Source: Fremontodendron californicum
Taxonomy: Eukaryota; Streptophyta; Magnoliopsida; Malvales; Malvaceae
Assembly (NCBI GenBank): GCA_030761205.1
Contig: JAULJL010000017.1
Span: forward strand, 4,598,001 to 4,662,000
Reading direction: 5' to 3'
Length of the DNA stretch: 64,000 nt
Part shown: positions 13,197-25,059 of the stretch, piece after piece
Layout: every line of letters begins with the position of its first letter
How positions within the stretch are numbered: the first letter of the stretch is position 1
Program-made: the position numbers and the translations under genes
Notes under the pieces: generated by a model
Told to the model about the DNA's origin: nothing
Databases searched by the model: none
Seen by the model: the letters and a program-made list of their open reading frames with translations, nothing else

Positions 13197-16100
13197 TCAG
13201 AAGCTTTTCGGGTGGTTGAAAGATGGCACCTCGAAGGGTTTGGATCCGTGGCATTGTAGATCCCTCGTAAGTTTTTAACTTCTTATTTTTTATTTATTTA
13301 TTGTGCTTAGTCAGGATGCAATTTTGATTGTGAGGGCAGCCTCTTTGTATTTTCATAACAGAAAGAAATAAGAAGGGAACTGTGTTTTAGTGAGCCAATT
13401 CTGGTCAATCAAAAGAAGAAAAAAAAGACACAAAAAAGAAAAGTAGCTCGTCTTATGTGTGTTCATTAATTAAAAGCTCACAAGTCTGATATTTGCCCAA
13501 ATCATGTTTTAGGCAATTATGGCCTTAAGTTAGAAATAGAATGCTGTTTTCAGTTGCCTGTATGAAAGCCAAAGGGCTTTTCACCTACCATCTAATCACG
13601 AATGATTAATGAAGAAACAACCATTTTCTTGAGAATTATTTGTTGGCTGTAAGTTTGGTTGGATGTTGCAATGGGGATATCTGCAATCCACTGTTACAAC
13701 TTAGTAGTCAAATGTCCAGTATCAGATTGGAGTTTGTGGGGCTAATCTATCTAGTGGCAATCTTCTTGTATTTTTCTCACTACATTTTACAACCACCCCT
13801 TTGTATCATTTCTGCCCCATTTGTCATAAAAATTGGTACTAAGTAGAAACAACGGCCTTGCAAATAGATGCCCTATAGCCTTTCGGCATATGTGAGTAAA
13901 GCATGAAAGGACTGGACTGGGCCAGATTTCTATGGTTCTTATCTCAACATCAATGATGCTCCTCCACTATCTGTGTAAGGAAAATTGTTAGTTGGAAAAC
14001 TAAAATTGTATACGAGAGTGTGCAAGCTGGCATCTTTGGTTGCGAAAATTCGATTGTCTGACCAAATAGAGAAAGAGAAAAAGTTTGGTTACTTCGGCAT
14101 GGTTTGCTAGGATCGAAATTTGTTCTGGTGGGTTGGACCCAACATCTTGTGGAAATTGCAGCCAAGCAAAGACTGGCTGGGTTGGACATAGACCGTACTC
14201 TGATTTTTTTTTTACTTAATTTATTGTTTAAATAATAAAAAATTAATAAAATTATTATTATATTAATATTTATATATTTTATTAATTAAACAGTGATTCG
14301 AGACTCAATACGAATCGGACGAGCTATCTAACCTTTGAATATATCTAGTTGGACATCGCTAACTCTGTTTCTTAGTGTTCATTTGACTTCTAGTTCACCA
14401 CATTGAGGTGGGATTCAATTACAAAATAACATTTTGATGTAAGGGTTCGACTTCTTTTTATTATTTTTCAGTTCATAATTTTTATAATTAATAAATAAAT
14501 TTTATAAATATCAATAGTAATAATAACTATATTCAAAAGTAATGAAAAAAATAATATATTGGACTTTAGCTTTTGATGTACGAACATCTTTAATAAAAAT
14601 TTAAATGGATGAATTGGAATAGAAATTGTAGGAGTTGAATTCGAATTCCAACTTTATTGAAAATCTAAACATCCATTTTGAGTGGATGAATTGTCTGGAT
14701 CAATTATCGAGTTTTTGATATTGGGGTTTTTTATGCCATAATTAATAGAAATGTCCAATCGTGCTTTCTAAATTCCATTAGTTTTTTATTTTTTGAATTT
14801 AGCTAATTATTTATTAGTATTATAATTTATAAATGAAAGCAAAACTATTTCCCTTACATTAGTTTTGTATTGATCTTGATGGCTATGGGCTCTAATTAGA
14901 GTTCCATTTTGGAAATTTGATGTGATAAAGATAAAGCTTGTATTTTCAACATTTTTTCATTGGTGAAAAAAAAGAGAGGCTAAAGATAATAAAGTTTTCA
15001 CATATTGATATTGAAAGAGGTCCACACATGTGCCATTTCCTACACGTGTGATTCCACCATTAAAGATAGTGCTACCACGAATGGTGCCAATCCATGTGAG
15101 GGCCCCTCCTTTGCAGCTTCATTGCCGTCCGTCTAAAGAAACTGTGATACTCCCATGAGGTCAGGTCCATTCTCTACTGACATGTGTTTCCGTTTTAATG
15201 GTTGCAAATGGATTCAACCAATAATTAGCTGAAATGTACCAAGAAATCCGTGAGGTTGATATTACCTGATCCAGATCGAAGTAATTATTTATTGTGCCGT
15301 CTTATCTGTACGGTGTATGTATACGGAAACTTTTAACCACTTTAGACAGTAGCCGGTAACCTTTGAACTTCGATTAGATATTGTCCCACGCGCTTTCTCT
15401 TTTTCAACTACTCCCACCGCTAACAAGGACAGGAAAGGAATCTGTCAAAATATTTGAAAATTTTTTGTAATATATCATCCAATGTAAATTAATTTTTTTT
15501 TATAAAATCACTAATTAGTATAACGAAAACTGTTAAAAAAATTGATGTGACATTTAACTTTTATATTTATTTGATGATATGAGATCAATAAAATATATTA
15601 TTTTAAGCTGACATGGATAAAATAACAAATTAAATTGGCAAAAAATAATTTAATGTGTCATTTTTGTCAACTTAATTTGTTATTTTGTCCACGTCAGTTT
15701 AAAATAATATATTTTATTGATGCCACATCAGTATTTGACATTCACGTCATCAAATAAACACAATGTTAAATGCCACGATAATTTTTTTAACAGTTTCTGT
15801 TATACTAGTTAATAATTTTACCTTTTTATTTTAATTTTAATTAGTATCCAAAAACATTGGTTAAGATGATATATTTTAAAAAATATAATTAATGTATAAT
15901 TTTTTATTAAATTCAATAAAAATAATGTATTAAATGTATTAAAAAAATTTTAAAAAGGTAAATAAGCATACCCTAAACATATACTAGTAAAAAAGTAAAA
16001 AAAAAAATCTACTTAAAGTAACTCTTTTATTGTTAATTCTTATTAAAAAGGAACTTTCTTGTTGATTAATTTGGGCATAATTATTCATTATTAGACATTA

Positions 16101-16330
16101 AATGAATATGACCTAATTAATAATTGAATTAATGCTTGGAATAATAACCACTTTATTTATTACAACAAATTTCCAAAATTGTAAAAGCGTGAAGTGCAAA
16201 CGCGGACCTAGCGCGTCAACTACACAGGAAAAGGATTAAAAAGCAAATCCAGTCAACGGCTATTACCACACGGCGTGTCTTTCATGTTCCAACCTCAAAA
16301 CGACAACAACCCAAAATAAACAAAGAAAAA
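13197..16330. other. 3' flank of SKP1-like 21 and spacer before the SPP-like gene
   Basis: The first few hundred bases are probably 3' UTR or downstream introns of the SKP1-like gene. The rest is AT-rich spacer without recognisable genes, apart from the fold-back element at 15503-15820. The CT-rich segment 16340-16420 just beyond looks like the leader of the following gene. Confidence 0.55.
15503..15820. repeat. Fold-back (long inverted repeat) MITE, about 318 bp
   Basis: The left half, including ATAAAATATATTATTTTAAG near 15590, pairs with the right half around 15695-15715. The outer ends TAAAATCACTAATTAGTATA and the reverse complement of 15801-15820 also pair. The two arms match over most of 150 bases with scattered substitutions, leaving a short loop near 15645-15665. 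This is the structure of a fold-back MITE. No clean target duplication was found, so the superfamily is open. Confidence 0.75.
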
Positions 16331-16500
16331 AAAAGTGATATTTTTCCTCTTCTGTTTCCTCCCTGCTTCCATCTTCTTCACTTCTATTTGTTCTCTTTTT
16401 TTCTTTTTTTTTTTTCTTTATTCATCTATGTGAAGAAAGGAAGGGAAAAAGCCCTAGAATCCTTTTATTTTTCTTCTTTTTATGGTAATTCTTTCGAAAT

Positions 16501-19500
16501 ATGGAAATAAGTAGGGGTGTATTTATAGTAATTTTAATAGTAGTTTTGAGTGCTGGGTTGGGGTCAGCCGGGGACATAGTTCATCAAGACAACGTTGCTC
16601 CAAAGAGACCTGGTTGTACTAATAACTTTGTTCTGGTATTCCTACAAAAGTCCTAAACTTTACTAATCTTTTTTTTTTTTCTGTGGTTTTCTCATTGCTG
16701 TCTGTTTGATTGCTGAGAAAATGGAGGAACGATGAAAGAATCTTGCTTTTTGATCTTATCCTTGATGTCAGGTTAAGATGTTTACTAAATTCGATAAGTA
16801 GTTTAATTGTTTAATTTTTGGGATTTATTTACTCTAGATTATGACTTTGTCTTTTAGTTCTTCCTGTTTGATTGCTGAGAAAATGGTGGGAAACTTTTTT
16901 TTTTTCTAGGCTTGTTTTTGTGATTTTGGTCCTGATGGAAAAGTTAATATGTTTTCTTTGTGAGTTCCTTTCTTTTTGGTATGGATCAAGGGAAAATGAA
17001 GTGGTCAATTTGCTATGAGCTAAAATATTGTGATATAGGCTTTTTATTTTATTTTTTCCTTTTGGTTATCAAGACTGGGAGAGGAACTACATTAACTTTA
17101 TTGATTTTTTTTTTTTTAAGCAATGGAAGGAAACAGCTTGGTTAAACTAAGCTAAGTAGTTATTTTGGGTTTGGCTGAGTAGGACTCTTTTCCCATAATA
17201 TTGGTATGGTGAAGCACTTTTAGACATTTCTAGCAGCCAAAGAAAACCTTAATCTTTCCTTAAATTTTAAAGTAGATCAAAAATATATTTTACTTGGACA
17301 ATAACTTTCAATTGGAATGTCTTTAATCTCCAAAATATTTGCAACTTGAACTCAGCTTACAAAAGTTAAGTATAGTTGAAAATACTCTTGGTATCTTTTT
17401 TGTTTTCTTTTTTTTTTTTTGCTTCTAAATTTTGGACTTAATAATTGATTTTCTTACTTCTTTGCTGCCGTTTGAAAAATTGAGTTAAAAATGGTGCTTG
17501 TTTATTCATAATAATTTTTCTTGGTTTAATCGTATTCTTTGGTATACCGTTTTCTAAATTATGAATATGGCTTTTGTATTAGGTTTGATCCAATTTGTTT
17601 TATAGGTAAAAGTCCCAACCTGGATTAATGGTTTAGAAGACAATGAGTATGTTGGTGTTGGTGCTCGTTTTGGACCTACTTTGGAGTCGAAGGAAAAACA
17701 TGCAAACCATACCAGGCTTGCACTTGCAGATCCTCCTGATTGTTGCAGCAAACCTAGGAATAAGGTTTTCAAATTCTGATCTTTTTACAATGTATTCATC
17801 CAATTTGAGTCCTAGAGCTAGAAATATTCTTTCTGACATATGCATGTGCTTTCATCTGATCAGTTGCCCTTACACTGGTTCCTCTACTCTTTTATAATTT
17901 TGAATATCTTGTCTGTTGGTAGCTTACAGGGGAGGTCATTCTGGTGCATCGAGGTAACTGTAGTTTCACAGTGAAGGCAAATGTTGCTGAAGAAGCTGGT
18001 GCTTCTGCCATCCTCATAATAAACAACCAAACAGGTATCTCATGTCCTTTTACCACTTCTTCGTGCAACTACTAAGAGGGCGTTTGGTATGATGGAAAGT
18101 GATCACTTTCCATGGAAAGTAATTGGTGGGAATGTGATTCCCATGTTTGGTATGCTAAAAACTGCTCACTTTCCCGGGAATGTAACTTTCCTTGGAGAGT
18201 TACTTTCCCACGAGCATTGGAATGTGATTCCCATGAGAAGTGGTGGGAAAGTAACTTTCCCATAGTTGGAAAGTTAAAAAAATGTTAAAGACAATATTAT
18301 CCTCTTTCTATTTGAGTTAAAATTATCAATTGAAATATTATTTTAAAATATTTCGTACAAATATTTATTAATAATAAATATTACTGAAATATTTAAATAA
18401 TATTTAATTTGCATTCTGCTTTTTAATTTTCCAATTACTTGAGAATAACTTCGAAAATTTATTATTAACAAACATTTTTTTATCATAAAAATAACTCAAA
18501 TTACCAATTGAAATATTATTTTTAAATATTTAGTACAAATGTTTGTTAATAATAAATATCATTGAAATATTTAAATAATATTTAATTTCTATACAACCTT
18601 TTAACTTTAAAACTACATGAAAGTAATTTCAAAATTTTGTTATTAACAAATATTTTTTATCATAAAAATAACTCAAATTATCAATTAAAATATTATTTTT
18701 AAATATTTAGTACAAATGTTTGTTAATAATAAATATCATTAAAATATTTAAATAATATTTAATTTGCATATAGTCTTTTAATTTTTTAACTACATGCGAG
18801 TAATTTCAAAATTTATTATTAGCAAATATTTTTTATCATAAAAATAACTCAAATTACCAATTAAAATATTATTTTAAATATTTAGTACAAATATTTGTTA
18901 ATAATAAATATCATTAAAATATTTAAATAATATTTAATTTGTATCCAGCCTTTTAATTTTTTAACTACATGAGAGTAATTTCAAGATTTTATTATTAATA
19001 AATATTTTTTATCCTAAAAGTAACTCAATTTAAAATATTATTTTTAAATATTTAGTATAAATATTTTTTAATAATAAATATCATTGAAAAATTTTAAAAT
19101 TAATAAAATTTACATTTTTTTTGATAAGGGTAGTTTCGGAAATTATCATCACATTCCCAGGATTTTAATTAGCACTTTCCCATGTATACCAAACACTGGA
19201 AAGTTACATTCCCAGAAATCACATTCCCAAGAATCACATTCTCAGGAATCACATTCCATGGAATGTGATTCTTGGGAAGGTACCAAACGCCCCCTAAGAG
19301 TTTGTCCATCTTGATGGCCTGGTATGGTAAAAATTGGCTCCATACGCAATACTTATTCATGTGCTATCTGCCTTTCTTAGAGGCATTCTCTTGATGGATA
19401 GGTCTCACTTCACTTTAGAGTAAGTTTTTGTGCGTGAACCAAAAGAAAAAGAAGATTTTCTGTGCATGATACATGATAAGATTATTGCTTCAAATTGAAA

Positions 19501-21890
19501 ATTTGTGGGTTTACATTGGCTTATGATGTCTTTTCATTTTTCAACTATAGCCGTACCACAACTGTGATCAGAAACTTACTCATAAGCTTACTTTTTCCGT
19601 TCTTTATGATGTGTTTAAATTTTGTTGCATTTTATCCATCCAAATTATAGATAGCTGTTTGTGATATCATCATTTTCAGTCCTTGGAGCTTATTGAGCTA
19701 TGATTCTGGTAGCATCAGATTCTTAATCAATTTACCCATAAAAAGATAGGAAATGTTACATTAAAGATGATAGAATTTATTGTAATGGCTAATTACAGTT
19801 ATGAGCAGCTGTCAACAGTCCAAAACTTGTTTTTGCTTTCTAAATACTGAATCAGTTAATCTTATTCTACAGAACTCTTCAAGATGGTTTGTGAATCCAA
19901 TGCTGATGTAGATATAAAAATTCCAGCTCTCATGCTCCCTCAGGATGCTGGTTCACATTTGGAAAAATATATAAATAACAACACCAGGGGTATGACTTTC
20001 TTTCTTCCACGTTTCTTTTATATCAATGTCACAGTTGATCCTGCCTCTTTGTTGTTCCGGAAAAATGCTCCCTTCTTTTACCTTGCTTGGGAATACCTGA
20101 TATGGCATTTTGTCAGAATGGATTTTAAATTGTCTGAACTTTTCATCTTTATGTAGTTTCTGTTGCTCTTTACTCTCCAAAGCGTCCGGCAGTTGATATT
20201 GCTGAAGTGTTTTTGTGGCTAATGGCTGTTGGTACCATTTTGTGTTCTTCTTATTGGTCTGCATGGACTGCTAGAGAAGTTGCTATTGAGCAAGACAAGC
20301 TACTAAAGGTCACTTTATACCCTTTTAAGAGCAAAATTTATGCATTCTTTGCTAAAATTCTGTTCTAGCATTATATAGCAAAAGCTTTTTCAGTATAATT
20401 CAATCATTCATCAAATGATATGCTGATTGATGTTGTTTGCACAGGATGCATCAGAAGAATTTCTACAAGTGGGAGCTGCAGGTTCGAGTGGTTTTGTTGA
20501 CATAAATACAACATCGGCAATTCTCTTTGTTGTGATTGCTTCATGTTTCTTGGTCATGCTTTACAAGCTTATGTCATTCTGGTTTGTTGAGGTTCTGGTG
20601 GTTCTTTTTTGCATCGGTGGAGTAGAGGTGCGCCTATCTTCAAATATTTGTATGCTTAGTTCAGTGTGGCTTATTCCCTTCATCTTTTTATTGTTAGTTC
20701 ACAAGTTATTTCTGAGCTACTTCATGTTATCTCCTACAGTTCTCAATATTTTTGTGGGGAGTTTTAAGATTTTACTAATGCTGCTAGTCTTCTTGTATTT
20801 ATATGCTTCTTTCTTCCTGTTTTTGATCTGTGCTTCTTTGGCAAATCTTAACCAAAAGTTCTAACCAAAAGTCCTATTTTACATTATCCGCAATGTCCCT
20901 AAATGTGACTAATGATTATGAATTATGAAGTTATTTGATGAAAGCCACGATGTTGTTGCACATGCACACCTTGTGCATGTCGAGCACCATCATCCATGTC
21001 TCAGTACTTTTCTGGACGATTTATTATATACATGCACATCTTCATAGAAGAAAATAATTTTTTCAACATGAAGATATTGAACCTGTCCACCGGGAGGGAT
21101 ACCAGTTTCAGAAGCTGCAATCAGTGAGAACTTGTTTCTTATTGAGAACGGCATTTGTCTCTGTTTCATCGTTTCTTTGGTGGACATTGTGATGTCTATT
21201 CCTTTATGTTTTTACAGAGGCTAAGATTTTAGACAACATGTCAAAGATTTTGGGTGTGTGAGATGCAAGGCTCACAACCTTTTCAGCTTAAAATAACTTA
21301 TCCAAAAACATATGTTACCCACTAAAAATGTTTCATGTGCTCAAATTAATTTGTTAGTGTTGAAAACAATAATCATTGCAACTTTGGCGAGAACCCATGA
21401 CTGTCCGTGCAATGTTTTTTCGAACCTCAATTTGAAAATATCTGTCGAATAAATATGCTTGGATGTAAAAAATTACTTAATCAGAAGCCAAATTTGATTT
21501 CCATGTTACATTTTTCTGACATTCTCTTGTGATAAGGCCTGAGAGAAAGGGCATAGGGTTAGGGGAAGTCTCTTTTGAGATGAGTGCTGATCCTTGATAT
21601 CCTTTATGCTTCCAGGGCCTGCAAACGTGCTTGGTGACTTTTTTGTCATGGTATGCATATTCCTTCCCCATTGCTTTTTTGTGTTTACGTGTGCGTCTTC
21701 TTGATTGTTCTGCTTCCATGTGACTAATTAAACATCATGAAGACCAAAGTCTCTCTCAGAAATATGTGGAACAAGGAAGTCTGCAACTAAATCTCTATTA
21801 CAATGTTCTAAGAGCAACACTATTCCTAGAATACATGCTTTTTCTTTCCAAATTTTAATGAACAAGTTGCAAATCATATGACATTGACAG

Positions 21891-21928
<38 letters not shown>

Positions 21929-24210
21929 TCAGGTGGTTTCGACGCTTTGCAGAATCATTTATTAAAGTACCCTTCTTTGGAGCTGTTTCGCAGCTGACAT
22001 TGGCTGTTTGTCCCTTCTGCGTAGCATTTGCTGTTGTTTGGGCAGTGTATCGCCGCCATATCTCATTTGCCTGGATAGGTCAAGATATTCTTGTAAGACA
22101 ACATTTTTAGTATCTTATCTTCATATGTTGTTATTAGTACCTTTCTTAGATACTGAATCTCTTCAGGTGATTGTACTGTATCTGATGTCTCCACTTGCTT
22201 GTAGTGACATCTCTTCTCATTGAACATTAATATGCTTGGAAACTTAGTTTGATTTACACTCTTATTGTGGTGAACTGATGATATTTAAACCTCCTCTCTT
22301 GCCCTCTCAATCAGGGTATTGCACTTATAATCACAGTCCTTCAGATTGTTCGTGTACCAAATCTCAAGGTGAGTACCTTCATTTATTTGGCTTTTTTCTG
22401 CATACTGCTTAGAGACGCATGCATGTTTTGCTATTATATGGGTCTTATCTTCTCCATGTTTCTGTACACACTGGATAAAATATGCATGTAGCTAGTCTAC
22501 ATTTGAGAATAATTGAAGTGTTTTGAAAGAAAAAAAAAATTGATGCTCTTTAGTGGTGAATTTTTATTGAATCAGGTTGGAACAGTTCTTCTGGGTTGTG
22601 CTTTCTTGTATGATATATTTTGGGTATTTGTTTCCAAATGGTGGTTTCATGAGAGCGTGATGATAGTGGTAAGTAATTATAAACACTATTTCTTCACCAT
22701 AGGATTCTGATAATGGCTGATATTCTTTCTGTAGACCTGTTGGACCAATGAGGGAACGATGTTATTTTATTAATTTTTCTTCTATATAGGTAGCTCGTGG
22801 TGATAAGAGTGGAGAGGATGGCATACCAATGCTACTAAAAATTCCGCGGATGTTTGATCCTTGGGGTGGCTACAGTGTTATTGGATTCGGAGACATAATC
22901 TTACCTGGACTGCTTGTGGCATTTTCGCTAAGGTTTGAACATTGGAACCATGGCTACCAGCTTTCCACAGGATCTAGAAATTAAATTTGATCTTTATGCT
23001 TTTGTATAGTTTAAGACCTTGTAACTATAAGGCCAAAACATGCTGATCGTAATTTTGTTAATAGACCATATTTACATTCGCATCAATAAGTCCGTAAATT
23101 ATGTTACTGTGGCTTATGAATGTGCTATTGATCGAATTAAATGTGCAGCATAGTGTAAACTGGAAATAGTTGCTTTTGTTTGTTTTCGTAGTACCCTATT
23201 TTCATTCAAATGTTACAGTAATTAGATTTGTTCCAAACAAAGAGATTGGTTTCTGATGTTTAGTCTGTTAATTGACTGACAGTGTTGGTGAAATTTGCAG
23301 ATATGATTGGCTAGCAAAGAAGAATCTTCGAGCAGGGTACTTTGTATGGGCAATGACTGCCTATGGTGTAGGTATGAGAAATTCTAAATTTGCAGAGCCA
23401 TTCTGTTCATATGTCTTGAATTTTACTTTGTTTTAATTCAACTTAGCCTCAAATTAATGAGGCTCAAGCTCCTCACTGCTAAGGGAAAAAGAAATTGTTT
23501 GAGCCTGACTTGCAGAGCTTATCTAGCTCTAAACTTAATAATCCCATAACCCAAAGGGCACAAAAATGATATTCCTCAGATTTTTTGAGCCCCTTATTTA
23601 ATGCAATAGGAATATTTTTTGCGGTTTCCTTTTCCTTATCTTCTGTCTTGCAACATAAAAGACCATTGGCTCATTAATGCTCTATTCCCACAGGTCTCTT
23701 GGTCACGTATGTGGCCTTGAACATGATGGATGGACACGGCCAACCTGCTTTGCTTTACATCGTTCCTTTCACACTTGGTAAGTGGCAATGAGATTAAGAA
23801 TATTGTGATTGTTGTAACATACATCTATGTTACTCGGACTCGAGATGTGAGTATTGGACACGGGTATGTTTCATTTATTCTAAGTTTTTTCATATATTTG
23901 GAGGATCCTTAGGGACTCATATCTCCATACCCATGTCCGGATATGCCTCGGACACGGGTGTCGGACACGAGTACTTTTAAAAAATGAAGAGTTTCGGAGC
24001 AACATAGACATACATTGCCATGCTCATAAACCCCAGATGAAATGTTGATCTTCCACTTTGTTTCTCTTACCATGCCTCTATTTTTTGGCTGCAGGGACCT
24101 TTATTACATTGGGAAAGAAGAGAGGTGATCTCAAAATTCTGTGGACAAGAGGAGAACCAGAAAGGCCTTGTCCGCATGTGCAACTTCAGCCCTTACAACA
24201 AAACGAATAA
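16501..24210 (+). CDS. Signal peptide peptidase-like intramembrane aspartyl protease (SPPL2/SPPL4 type)
   Basis: Fourteen exons in continuous phase (16501-16635, 17606-17764, 17923-18034, 19873-19989, 20157-20308, 20445-20627, 21616-21650, 21933-22092, 22315-22368, 22576-22668, 22790-22932, 23301-23371, 23694-23777, 24095-24210) give 537 aa, the usual length of plant PA-domain SPPLs. Residues 1-23 are a signal peptide; about 46-170 form a luminal protease-associated domain (VHRGNCSFTVKANVAEEAGA); nine membrane segments follow. All catalytic motifs are present: YD at 381-382 (FLYDIFWVF), GFGD at 432-435 with Asp435, and the PAL motif at 489-491 (QPALLYIVP). The family cleaves type II membrane proteins inside the bilayer, in endomembranes or at the cell surface; plant substrates are little known. 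The start is the first in-frame ATG and gives a good signal peptide. Introns 3 and 13 carry transposons, intron 7 a TA tract. Confidence 0.95.
18076..19294. mobile_element. Harbinger-like MITE (1.2 kb) in intron 3 of the SPP-like gene
   Basis: Terminal inverted repeats of 14 bp with one mismatch, GAGGGCGTTTGGTA at the left and TACCAAACGCCCCC at the right, are flanked by the direct repeat TAA (18073-18075 and 19295-19297). A GGGCGTTTGGTA-like end with a 3-bp TAA/TTA duplication is characteristic of PIF/Harbinger elements. Subterminal regions (18090-18265 and 19160-19280) are built from short repeats of CTTTCC, CATTCC and AATGTGATTCCCA in opposite orientation at the two ends. The interior is an AT-rich tandem array. 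No transposase ORF is present, so it is non-autonomous. Confidence 0.85.
18310..19090. repeat. AT-rich tandem array, about 176-181-bp unit, inside the Harbinger-like MITE
   Basis: The block TTACCAATTGAAATATTATT, followed by TTTAGTACAAATGTTTGTTA and a TTATTAACAAATATTTTTTATC end, recurs near 18320, 18497, 18677 and 18855, with a truncated copy near 19025. The copies form head-to-tail units with several per cent divergence. Confidence 0.8.
21892..21925. repeat. (TA)17 microsatellite at the 3' end of intron 7 of the SPP-like gene
   Basis: An uninterrupted TA run ends six bases before the acceptor AG at 21931-21932. Only the bases GTTTC separate the run from that AG, so the usual pyrimidine tract is nearly absent. 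Confidence 0.95.
23825..24007 (+). mobile_element. hAT-like MITE copy 1 (183 bp) in intron 13 of the SPP-like gene
   Basis: Starts CTATGTTACTCGGACTCG and ends GGAGCAACATAG, inverted ends of about 11 bp with one mismatch. It is flanked by the perfect 8-bp direct repeat ACATACAT (23817-23824, 24008-24015). The interior contains repeated GGACACGGGTAT / TCGGACACGAG motifs. Same family as the copies at 31491 and 33967. An 8-bp duplication with short inverted ends fits the hAT superfamily. No coding capacity. Confidence 0.88.
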
Positions 24211-25059
24211 TGGTAATTAATAAACCATGAAAAATAAGTACCCCAATTGTATGCCAGTTTTGGCTTCTAGTACAGAACCAGTTGAAAAGCTTTTTACTCT
24301 TTTAGGTTGTAGAGAAGCATGTATTATTTGCAGTATAGTTATTTCAACACCACCTTTAGAAATTGACCAGTAACACAGTACTTTCAATCCAGTTCAACTA
24401 ATTCTATAGAAGTTTTACTGTTGATTCTGTAAACCTATGATCAGATGATCACAAAGTAATTGATGAGTCCGAAATTAGCCTGAAACCTGCATTAAAAACC
24501 GTTGTTCGAGTAATTTTTCACATGATGAATATTGTGTTTCATCGAAGTAATTTCTTTTTTAATTCGGAACTTAATTTAATTTGTTTATATAATCATTTTT
24601 AAAAAATGATATCTGTAAATCTAAAATTTGAATATCAACATCGACAAATTTTATTTTTTATTTTAAGACTACGGCGTCTTTTAAGCATAAGCATGTAGCT
24701 TCCTGAAGCCAAACAAATCACTAATTTTTTTTTTGGGCCAATAAGCCAAACAAATTATTCATTTACGTTTATTCCAACATCACAATCGAAGTTAAAGTTT
24801 AGCTTAGATTTTGATCTATATTTTGTAATTTTAGATATAACACTTCGTTCTTTAGAGTATCGTTTTATAATCTGACATAGTATATACAAACAACATATAG
24901 GACTCTTATATAGTATTACACTGTGTTTGTTATAAATATGGAAGAGCATGAAAATTAAAAAAAAAAAAAAAAAAAACCCAAGGATGAAAAAACAAAGATA
25001 TATACAACAAGGGAGACTAGTCAAAACTCAAAACATGTTTCCTGGAACAAGATAAAATT
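24211..25059. other. Convergent intergenic spacer (SPP-like and U-box gene 1 3' ends)
   Basis: Holds the 3' UTRs of two convergent genes and AT-rich filler. An A run of 20 bases (24957-24976) lies near the expected 3' end of the minus-strand gene. No additional coding sequence or structured RNA was recognised. Confidence 0.6.

Noticed and set aside
14000..14190. Minus-strand 79-codon ORF downstream of SKP1-like 21
   Set aside because: No domain, no splice-compatible partner exons and no initiation context; likely chance.
20427..20864. 145-codon hydrophobic ORF as a separate membrane protein
   Set aside because: Its first 61 codons are exon 6 of the SPP-like protease; the remainder is intron read-through after the donor at 20628.
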